A stretch of DNA of 39,578 bases. Source: Propionibacterium sp. Its GTDB lineage: Bacteria > Actinomycetota > Actinomycetes > Propionibacteriales > Propionibacteriaceae. Below are positions 33,406 through 39,578 of this stretch, piece by piece. The notes below the pieces were generated by a model. The model was not told where the DNA came from, did no database searches, and worked only from the letters and a program-made list of their open reading frames with translations. How positions within the stretch are numbered: the first letter of the stretch is position 1; the number at the start of each line of letters is the position of its first letter. Position numbers and translations under genes: made by a program. The stretch spans positions 1 to 39,578 of the forward strand of contig DUOB01000032.1 of NCBI GenBank assembly GCA_012839035.1, written 5' to 3'.

Positions 33406-34461
33406 TCAGGCGGGCAGGTCGCGCGCCGCCTGCGTGGCGCCGACCCAGTCCTCCAGTTTGCTCGCAGCCCTGCCATCCGTGAGCACGTCACGTGCGCGTT
33501 CGAGTCGGCTCGCCAACTGCTCGTGAACGGGGATGTCCAGTGCCGGCCCCTCGAAGGCCAGCAGCGCTGCGGCTGCATTGAGTGCGACGATGTCCTGGAC
33601 CGGACCATTCTTGCCGTTCAGGGTCTCGTGGAGGACCCACGCATTGGTCGCGGGTGGTCCGCCCACGAGATCGGCCACCTCAGCGCGGGGGATGTCCAGC
33701 TGCAGGGGGTCGAAGACCGTTTCCCTGATCTCGCCGTCCCGGATCACCCACACTCGGGAGGTGGTCGTCGTGGTCAGTTCGTCCAGCCCGTCGCCGCCAT
33801 GGAAGATCAACCCCCGCGCCCCGCGACCGGCGAGCACCCCCGCGATGAGCGGGGCCATCCGCGGGTCGGCAACTCCGATCGCCTGGGCGTTGGGCCGGGC
33901 CGGGTTGGCCATCGGACCGAGAAAATTGAAGGTCGTGGAGATGCCGAGTTCCCGCCGCACCGACGACACATGTCGCAGCGACGAGTGGTACCCGGCCGCG
34001 AACAGGAAGACGAGGCCCGCGCGGTCCATGACACCTTGTTGGGTGCTGGGGGGCAGATCCAACACCAGCCCCACGTGTTCCAACACATCGGCGGTCCCGC
34101 ACGCGGATGACGCTGCGCGGTTGCCGTGCTTCACCACTTTGGCTCCGGCTGCGGCCGCCGCGATGGCCGCCATGGTGGACACGTTCACGGTGTTCGCCCG
34201 GTCGCCACCGGTCCCGACAACGTCGACCGCGTCCCTGTCCAGGGTGATGGGGGTGGCGAACTCCAGCATGACGTCCGCCATGGCCGAGAGTTCCTCGACG
34301 GTCTCACCCTTCGCTCGCAAAGCGACCGCGAAGCCCGCCACCTGAACCGGGCTCGCCGCTCCGAGCAGAATCTCGCCCATCGCCCACTGGACCTGTTCAC
34401 CGGTCAGGTCGAAGCCCCCGACGAGTCGGGTCGTGAGGTCGGGCCACGTCGGGGTGCCCAT
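33406..34461 (-). CDS. trpD: anthranilate phosphoribosyltransferase
   Basis: Transfers phosphoribose from PRPP to anthranilate in tryptophan synthesis. The 351-residue protein has GTGGDRANTVNVST (PRPP loop), KHGNRAASSACGTADVLE and FNFLGPMANPARP, all signatures of the family, though some members have GTGGDG where this has GTGGDR. ATG 34461 shares one base with the stop of the receiver-domain gene (TGATG). No other trp gene is nearby; a lone trpD next to ctaE is the known actinobacterial arrangement (Rv2192c-Rv2193). Confidence 0.93.
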   Translation of the reverse strand: MGTPTWPDLTTRLVGGFDLTGEQVQWAMGEILLGAASPVQVAGFAVALRAKGETVEELSAMADVMLEFATPITLDRDAVDVVGTGGDRANTVNVSTMAAIAAAAAGAKVVKHGNRAASSACGTADVLEHVGLVLDLPPSTQQGVMDRAGLVFLFAAGYHSSLRHVSSVRRELGISTTFNFLGPMANPARPNAQAIGVADPRMAPLIAGVLAGRGARGLIFHGGDGLDELTTTTTSRVWVIRDGEIRETVFDPLQLDIPRAEVADLVGGPPATNAWVLHETLNGKNGPVQDIVALNAAAALLAFEGPALDIPVHEQLASRLERARDVLTDGRAASKLEDWVGATQAARDLPA

Positions 34462-34889
34462 CAGCCGCGTACGGGAGTGGAGTCGAGCCGCTGCCGCAGG
34501 AGACCGGCGACGGCGTCGGGGAGGCGTACCGGATCCACCGGGTGCGACACCACGGCATCCGCGCGGGACCAAGTCGCCAGCCAGGCGTCATCGAGGCGAG
34601 CCACAACCACGAGGATGGGCGGGCAGTCCACGATCTCGTCCTTGAGCTGACGACAGATGCCCATGCCCCCGGCAGGCACCGCTTCGCCGTCCAGCACTGC
34701 GGTATCAATGCCGCCCGCATCCATCGCCTGGATCACTGCGCGAGGCGTGGCGCACTCCACCACGCGAACCTTCGGAAGGTCGGCTGCGACCCTGGTGCCC
34801 ATGGCGAGCCGGATCTGCTCGCGGGTGGTCCGGTCGTCCGAATAGACCAGGACCGTCGCCTCGGCCTCGTTCGGCTGCTGTGCGCTCAT
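34461..34889 (-). CDS. orphan response-regulator receiver-like domain
   Basis: The 142-residue protein is a CheY-like fold with no output domain. It has the acidic pair in VLVYSDD (Asp18, Asp19), a candidate phospho-acceptor Asp67 in AVLDGE, and a final SHPVDP where the usual KP is HP (His116). Loss of the conserved lysine suggests weak or no phosphorylation. Ribosome-binding site GAGGGATAAGAAG precedes ATG 34889. It is translationally coupled to trpD, yet no histidine kinase is present. It may act by protein interaction. The 267-bp gap to ctaE contains no further gene I can support. Confidence 0.75.
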   Translation of the reverse strand: MSAQQPNEAEATVLVYSDDRTTREQIRLAMGTRVAADLPKVRVVECATPRAVIQAMDAGGIDTAVLDGEAVPAGGMGICRQLKDEIVDCPPILVVVARLDDAWLATWSRADAVVSHPVDPVRLPDAVAGLLRQRLDSTPVRG

Positions 34890-35144
34890 TCTTCTTATCC
34901 CTCGCGGTTCAATGGATGGTGCCACCAACAGGTCGCCCGGGCCGCAGGCCGCGCGGCGGCATGCCCGGTGGCGGCCCTCCTGACTGTACGCCGCCGACGC
35001 ACCCTTGGGTGCCGCGCTCAGCATATCGACACCTCCGGACGGGAGCGGCAATGAGGCTGTCGCCCGGCACCTCAAGCAGACAACGATTCTTGTCCCGACG
35101 GGTCCGAACACTCCGATTGGGATGACGGGACCACAAAGTATGGC

Positions 35145-35150
35145 AATAAT
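35145..35150 (+). promoter_or_regulatory. candidate -10 box for ctaE
   Basis: AATAAT ends 6 nt before GTG 35157, with a poor -35 (ATGACG, 17 bp upstream). There is no ribosome-binding site before the GTG, so a leaderless transcript is plausible. Confidence 0.35.
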
Positions 35151-35156
35151 GTGCCC

Positions 35157-35810
35157 GTGGCTACTTCATCCGATACTCACTCACTCCCCACGGGCGCGCT
35201 GCACCCCATTGCCAGGACCAGGCTCAGCGGGGTCAAAGGCCGCCCGGACATGGTCTCGATCGGCGTCATCATCTGGCTCGCCTCCGAGTTGATGTTCTTC
35301 GCTGCCCTCTTCGCGGCCTATTTCACCGTGCGCTCGGTCACCAATGCCGCCACCGATGGCGCGCTCTGGGACAGCGGCACGGCGTTGCTGAACGTGCCGT
35401 TCGCGGCCGCGATCTCGGCCATCCTAGTCGCCTCCTCCATCACCTGTCAGATGGGGGTCTTCGCAGCCGAGCGCGGCGACGTGAAGAAACTGCGGATGTG
35501 GTACATCATCACGTTCCTCATGGGGTCCGTCTTCATCGCCGGCCAGGTCTGGGAATATGCCTCGCTGTACAGCCATGGCATGGCTCCCCAGACCAACGTC
35601 TGGGGCTCGTTGTTCTTCCTGGCGACCGGCTTCCACGGCATTCACGTGATCGGCGGCCTGGTCGCCTTCCTCTTCGTGCTGGCGCGGACCTATATGGCTC
35701 GCCGCTTCACCCACGAGCAGGCCGTCTCCGCAGTCGCGATCTCCTACTACTGGCACTTCGTCGACGTCGTCTGGATCGTGCTCTGGGCCGTCATCTACAT
35801 CATCCGGTGA
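35157..35810 (+). CDS. ctaE: cytochrome c oxidase subunit III
   Basis: Subunit III of the aa3 oxidase, 217 residues, with five membrane helices (the short, five-helix form common in actinobacteria). Conserved parts are [22 protein letters not shown], the glutamate in [19 protein letters not shown] and [14 protein letters not shown]. It heads the cluster with qcrCAB, so complexes III and IV are co-expressed as the bcc-aa3 supercomplex. GTG 35151 two codons earlier is an alternative start. Confidence 0.95.
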   Translation: MATSSDTHSLPTGALHPIARTRLSGVKGRPDMVSIGVIIWLASELMFFAALFAAYFTVRSVTNAATDGALWDSGTALLNVPFAAAISAILVASSITCQMGVFAAERGDVKKLRMWYIITFLMGSVFIAGQVWEYASLYSHGMAPQTNVWGSLFFLATGFHGIHVIGGLVAFLFVLARTYMARRFTHEQAVSAVAISYYWHFVDVVWIVLWAVIYIIR

Positions 35811-35922
35811 TCGTGACCCGTCCGAACGCTTCACGCACCTCTTCCGGCGTCCGCATCAGCCACAACGGCGTGCTGCAACCGACGCACCACCTCAACCACC
35901 CGATCTTGAAGGGAACCCCTCA

Positions 35923-36726
35923 GTGAGATTCCTGTCAGCCAAGCGCCGGCATCGCGCAGCACGGCCACTGCTGCTCATCATGGCGCTCTTCCTGCTCGGC
36001 GTCGTGTATGCGGGTTTCGCCCCCGCCGGCAAGTCCAATGCAGATCAGACGAACACCACCGCCGTGCAGGCCGGCAAGGAACTCTTTGCTGTCGGCTGCT
36101 CCTCGTGTCACGGCCTGAACGCCGAAGGCACGTCCCAAGGTCCGTCGCTGGTCGGCGTCGGTGCCGCCGCGGTGGACTTCCAGGTGGGCACCGGGCGCAT
36201 GCCGATGGCCGCCCCCGGACAGCAGTTCCCGCGCAAGAACAACACCTACACCGATGCCGAGATCGAGCAGCTCGCGGCGTACGTCGCCAGCCTGGGCCCC
36301 GGCCCGGAGATCCCCGCCCCCGAGGTCTACAGCCCGCACCGTCTGACGAGTGAGGAGATCGCCGAAGGTGGCGAGATCTTCCGCAGCAACTGCTCCGCGT
36401 GCCACAACGTCGAGGGGCTCGGCGGCGCGCTGCCCAACGGTCGCTATGCACCGACCCTCAAGGAAGTCGACAACAAGCACATCTATGAGGCGCTGCGCAC
36501 CGGCCCCCAGCAGATGCCTGTCTTCTCCAAGCAGAACCTGACCGATGAAGAGGTCCGTCAGGTCATCGGCTATCTGAACAACATCCATCAGGAGCCCAAC
36601 CACGGTGGGTGGAGCTTCGGCGGTCTGGGCCCGGTCCAGGACGGCTTCTGGGTGTTCTTCGGCGGCCTCGCCGTCCTGATCATCTTTGCGACCTGGATCG
36701 CCTCGAAGGGAGCACGGGCCAAGTGA
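35923..36726 (+). CDS. qcrC: di-haem cytochrome c subunit of cytochrome bcc reductase
   Basis: The 267-residue protein has an N-terminal membrane anchor (15-33), two class I cytochrome c domains with CSSCH (Cys59, Cys62, His63) and CSACH (Cys157, Cys160, His161), and a C-terminal span (about 240-262). The two haems replace a separate soluble cytochrome c and pass electrons directly to the aa3 oxidase. The GTG start follows AAGGGAA. The 112-bp gap after ctaE has no gene. The stop overlaps qcrA by 4 bp. Confidence 0.96.
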   Translation: MRFLSAKRRHRAARPLLLIMALFLLGVVYAGFAPAGKSNADQTNTTAVQAGKELFAVGCSSCHGLNAEGTSQGPSLVGVGAAAVDFQVGTGRMPMAAPGQQFPRKNNTYTDAEIEQLAAYVASLGPGPEIPAPEVYSPHRLTSEEIAEGGEIFRSNCSACHNVEGLGGALPNGRYAPTLKEVDNKHIYEALRTGPQQMPVFSKQNLTDEEVRQVIGYLNNIHQEPNHGGWSFGGLGPVQDGFWVFFGGLAVLIIFATWIASKGARAK

Positions 36727-37838
36727 GCACCACGCACAACGACAACCCCGGGCGGGGAATCGACACCCGCCCGGCCCCCGACGCGAACGGGATCATCGAG
36801 GAGCACCCCATCGACGATCCGGGCATTGAGACGCATATCGAGCGCTATGCCGATGTGGACGACAAGGCGGGCGACCGAGCCGCTCGCCAGGTCCTCTTCT
36901 GCTTCGCGCTCGTGCCCCTGCTGGCACTCGGGTTCGTGATCTCCTATTTCTGGCCCGGTTTCGACAGGGTGATCGTCGACTTCGGTCCGATCTATTCGAA
37001 TGGCCAGCACTTGGCCATGGGCGGCTTCCTCGGTTTCGCCGTCCTGCTGATCGGTGTCGGGGCCATCCAGTGGTCCCGCGAGATCATGCATGACGCCGAG
37101 CTGGTCGAGGAACGTCACCCGGCGGTGTCCTCCGACGAGGACCGGAAGGCCATCATGGCCGAGATCGATCAGGGCATCGAGGAGTCCGGAATCTCCCGTC
37201 GCAAGGTCCTGGGCACCAGCCTGGCCGGCGCGATCGGCGTGACCGTGCTTGCTCCGCTGGTGATGCTTCTGGATGCCGGGCCGTGGCCGCTGCCCTCCCG
37301 GCGCAGGGAGACCATCGAGCGCACGATCTGGGATGCCGGCACTGCTGCCGAGCCGATCTATCTGGTCAACGACGTCACCCGGACCCGCATCCGGGCCGCC
37401 GACATGGAGATCGGTCAGCTCATCAACGGCGAGCCGGAGAACCTCTGGGATTATCACGGCGCCGCCTTCCAGACCGAGAAGGCCAAGGCCGCCATCATCA
37501 TCGTGCGGATGGACCCCAACTCCATCAAGGTCCCCGACCGTCGCCAAGACTGGCACGTGGGCGGGATCCTCGCCTATTCCAAGATCTGCACCCACGTCGG
37601 GTGCCCGATCTCCCTGTGGGAGCAGCAGACCCATCACCTGCTGTGTCCCTGCCATCAGTCCACGTTCGATCTCGGCGATGCCGGCAAGGTCGTCTTCGGT
37701 CCGGCTGCCCGGGCGCTGCCCCAGCTGCCGATCACCGTGGACGACGAGGGTTATCTCATCGCGCGTGGTGACTTCACCGTGCCGGTCGGCCCGAGCTATT
37801 TCGAGCGCGACCTCTATCCCGAAGACAAGGGCGAGTGA
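36723..37838 (+). CDS. qcrA: Rieske iron-sulfur subunit of cytochrome bcc reductase
   Basis: The 371-residue protein is larger than mitochondrial Rieske proteins, with three N-terminal membrane spans (about 58-78, 100-120, 160-180). The [2Fe-2S] ligands are Cys289 and His291 (CTHVGC) and Cys308 and His311 (CPCHQSTF); Cys294 and Cys310 would form the disulfide. SRRKVLG before span three is an Arg-rich signal-like segment. GTG overlaps the qcrC stop (GTGA). Function: moves electrons from menaquinol to cytochrome cc. Confidence 0.96.
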   Translation: MSTTHNDNPGRGIDTRPAPDANGIIEEHPIDDPGIETHIERYADVDDKAGDRAARQVLFCFALVPLLALGFVISYFWPGFDRVIVDFGPIYSNGQHLAMGGFLGFAVLLIGVGAIQWSREIMHDAELVEERHPAVSSDEDRKAIMAEIDQGIEESGISRRKVLGTSLAGAIGVTVLAPLVMLLDAGPWPLPSRRRETIERTIWDAGTAAEPIYLVNDVTRTRIRAADMEIGQLINGEPENLWDYHGAAFQTEKAKAAIIIVRMDPNSIKVPDRRQDWHVGGILAYSKICTHVGCPISLWEQQTHHLLCPCHQSTFDLGDAGKVVFGPAARALPQLPITVDDEGYLIARGDFTVPVGPSYFERDLYPEDKGE

Positions 37839-37844
37839 TCATCA

Positions 37845-39533
37845 ATGGCTAAGCCTGCACAGGTAACCGAGACCGGTGGCGTTGAGGCGCAGTCGCCCGA
37901 CGCCGCTCACCCTCTGAAGCGCTTGGGGCCCGCGGCAACGTGGGCGGATGAGCGACTGGGCCTCGCCTCGCTCGGCAAGAAGAACCTCCGGAAGATCTTC
38001 CCGGACCACTGGTCCTTCCTGCTCGGTGAAGTCGCCCTGTTTTCGTTCATCATCCTGCTGATCACCGGTGTCTTCCTGACCCTGTGGTTCAAGCCGTCGA
38101 TGGCGGAGATCACCTACGAAGGCTCCTATCAGCTGCTGCGTGGTCTGCCGATGTCGGAGGCGTTCGCATCCACCCTGGACATCTCGTTCGACATCAAGGG
38201 TGGCCTGCTGATTCGTCAGATGCACCACTGGGCCGCTCACTTCTTCATCGGCGCGATGTTCATCCACATGCTGCGCGTGTTCTTCACGGGCGCGTTCCGC
38301 AAGCCGCGTGAGATCAACTGGCTGCTGGGTGTCGGACTGCTGTCCATGGGCATGGTCGAAGGCTTCGCGGGCTATTCGCTGCCGGACGACCTGCTTTCCG
38401 GCACCGGCCTCCGGTTCGCCGACGGCATGATCCGCTCGATCCCGATCGTGGGCACCTGGCTGGAGTTCTTCGTCTTCGCAGGCGAGTTCCCCGGTGAGCT
38501 GATCATCGCCCGCCTCTACATGGCGCACATCCTGCTGCTCCCGGGTCTGCTCCTCGGCCTCATCGCCGCCCATATGGCGTTGGTCGTCTATCACAAGCAC
38601 ACGCAGTACCCCGGTCCGGGGCGCACCGAGCGCAACGTTGTCGGCTACCCCCTGTTCCCGGTCTATATGGCCAAGGCAGGCGGCTTCTTCTTCATCGTTG
38701 CCGGCGTCATCACCCTCATGGGTGGTTTCTTCCAGATCAACCCGGTGTGGACGATCGGTCCATACAACCCCGCACAGGTCACCGCCGGCTCGCAGCCGGA
38801 CTGGTACATGGGACCGGCCGAAGGCGCGGTCCGCATCATGCCGGGCTGGGAGTGGCACATCCTGGGCACCACATGGTCCTGGAACATCTTCCTGCCGGGC
38901 GTCGGGCTGTTGGGCTTGCTCTTCACCTCTGCGGCGCTCTATCCGTTCTTCGAGCGGTGGATCACCAAGGATCATCGCGAGCACCACATCCTGCAATACC
39001 CCTGGCAGAACCCGAACCGCACAGCGTTCGGTGTCGCCGCCATCACCTGTTATCTCCTGTTCCTGATCGCAGGCGGCAACGACATCATCGCCGTCAAGTT
39101 CTCCGTGTCGCTCAACGCGGTGTCCTACTTCCTGCGGGTCGCGGTGTTCGTGGTGCCGGTCATCGCGTTCATGATCACCAAGCGCATCTGCATCGGGATT
39201 CAGCGCAGTCAGAACGAGCGTCTCCTCCACGGCTCCGAGTCGGGGAACATGGAGCGCTCGGCAACCGGTGAGTACTTCGAACACCATGTGCCGATCTCGG
39301 ACGATGAGGCGTACACCCTCACCTATGACAACGACGTGGTGCCGATCGAAGCCAGCCCGGCCGAGGATTCTGCCGGCGTCGCGGTCAAGGGTGGCGTGTC
39401 CAAGCGTCGCGCTCGCTTCCATCGCTGGTTCTTCGGGGACAACGTCCGCAAGCCCTCGCGGGCAGAGGTCGAGGAGGCCCGTTCCCATGGGCACCACGAT
39501 GACACCCCCGAATTGACGGACAAGAAGCACTGA
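37845..39533 (+). CDS. qcrB: cytochrome b subunit of cytochrome bcc reductase
   Basis: The 562-residue protein carries eight or so membrane helices with the four haem-b histidines, MHHWAAHFFIGAMFIHMLRV and MAHILLLPG. PDWY (in QPDWYMG) replaces the mitochondrial PEWY at the quinol-oxidation site, as in other actinobacteria. A hydrophilic C-terminal extension of about 120 residues is also typical of the group. It begins 6 bp after qcrA. Actinobacterial QcrB is the target of the drug telacebec (Q203). Confidence 0.97.
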   Translation: MAKPAQVTETGGVEAQSPDAAHPLKRLGPAATWADERLGLASLGKKNLRKIFPDHWSFLLGEVALFSFIILLITGVFLTLWFKPSMAEITYEGSYQLLRGLPMSEAFASTLDISFDIKGGLLIRQMHHWAAHFFIGAMFIHMLRVFFTGAFRKPREINWLLGVGLLSMGMVEGFAGYSLPDDLLSGTGLRFADGMIRSIPIVGTWLEFFVFAGEFPGELIIARLYMAHILLLPGLLLGLIAAHMALVVYHKHTQYPGPGRTERNVVGYPLFPVYMAKAGGFFFIVAGVITLMGGFFQINPVWTIGPYNPAQVTAGSQPDWYMGPAEGAVRIMPGWEWHILGTTWSWNIFLPGVGLLGLLFTSAALYPFFERWITKDHREHHILQYPWQNPNRTAFGVAAITCYLLFLIAGGNDIIAVKFSVSLNAVSYFLRVAVFVVPVIAFMITKRICIGIQRSQNERLLHGSESGNMERSATGEYFEHHVPISDDEAYTLTYDNDVVPIEASPAEDSAGVAVKGGVSKRRARFHRWFFGDNVRKPSRAEVEEARSHGHHDDTPELTDKKH

Positions 39534-39562
39534 CACGACACCTCCACGTCGCAGAACGGCCC

Positions 39563-39578
39563 GGATCGCTTTCGATCC
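39563..39578 (+). terminator. hairpin 3' of qcrB, cut by the window end
   Basis: A GGATCG / CGATCC stem with a 4-nt loop starts 29 bp past qcrB. The sequence stops at the last base of the stem, so further pairing of the preceding CC and any T tract cannot be seen. Confidence 0.45.

Noticed and set aside
34890..35156. Short gene or tRNA in the 267-bp gap before ctaE
   Set aside because: No cloverleaf-like pairing, no frame with a start, ribosome-binding site and plausible composition.
37842..39536. 564-codon minus-strand open frame
   Set aside because: Exact shadow of qcrB.

Overview
This is a high-GC actinobacterial chromosome segment. The evidence is two mycothiol-linked genes (S-(hydroxymethyl)mycothiol dehydrogenase plus its metallo-hydrolase partner), a PASTA-type Ser/Thr kinase, a class II DAHP synthase, a PimB-like mannosyltransferase, an NlpC/P60 endopeptidase, and the actinobacterial cytochrome bcc cluster (ctaE-qcrC-qcrA-qcrB) with a di-haem cytochrome c and an N-terminally extended Rieske protein. 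The gene style (many GTG/TTG starts, 1-8 bp overlaps, -10 boxes placed 6-7 bp before start codons) fits Propionibacteriaceae or a related family, but I cannot fix the genus. I see no tRNA, rRNA, CRISPR, IS element or prophage.

Layout. 1-3228: tail of an upstream gene, a flavoprotein-like gene and a HelD-family ATPase. 3229-3512: a non-coding gap with degenerate repeats. 3513-6256: divergent metF and idsA, then a small membrane protein. 6257-8018 (minus strand): a translationally coupled trio of a ThiE-like protein with eroded active-site motifs, a membrane-anchored guanyl ribonuclease with an intact catalytic triad, and barstar. 8157-10151: PASTA kinase. 10152-10280: a second copy of the intergenic repeat family. 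10281-14984: metallo-hydrolase, threonine aldolase, aconitase. 14989-18112 (minus): DAHP synthase and two PlsC acyltransferases. 18192-19440: alpha/beta hydrolase and a membrane protein. 19504-19671: a tiny cysteine-rich protein behind a CsoR/CstR-like operator. 19824-21272: a divergent tryptophanase/tyrosine phenol-lyase relative. 21425-23196: formaldehyde detoxification pair. 23235-27103 (minus): PimB-like GT4, a lipoprotein with a zinc-protease motif, NlpC/P60, a CxxC protein. 27237-29435: exonuclease/GIY-YIG fusion, stand-alone RAM domain, small membrane protein. 29441-30894 (minus): rhomboid-like protein and cyclophilin. 31116-33360: surface-type C-terminal-domain protein, HTH-like protein, prepilin-peptidase-like protein. 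33406-34889 (minus): trpD and an orphan receiver domain. 35157-39533: ctaE-qcrCAB.

The skeleton metF / idsA / kinase / aroG / acyltransferases / pimB / NlpC-P60 / exonuclease-UvrC-like / trpD / ctaE-qcrCAB matches, as I remember it, the order of the Mycobacterium tuberculosis Rv2172c-Rv2196 region. The window is therefore an ancient actinobacterial core block with lineage-specific insertions. The insertions (ThiE-like/RNase/barstar, operator-controlled Cys-rich protein, divergent beta-eliminating lyase, rhomboid-like protein lacking its catalytic histidine) are where the unusual biology lies.

Functionally the core covers the cell envelope (kinase, PlsC pair, PimB, NlpC/P60, lipoprotein), aromatic amino-acid synthesis (aroG, trpD), one-carbon and formaldehyde metabolism (metF, mscR pair), and aerobic respiration (aconitase, ctaE-qcrCAB).
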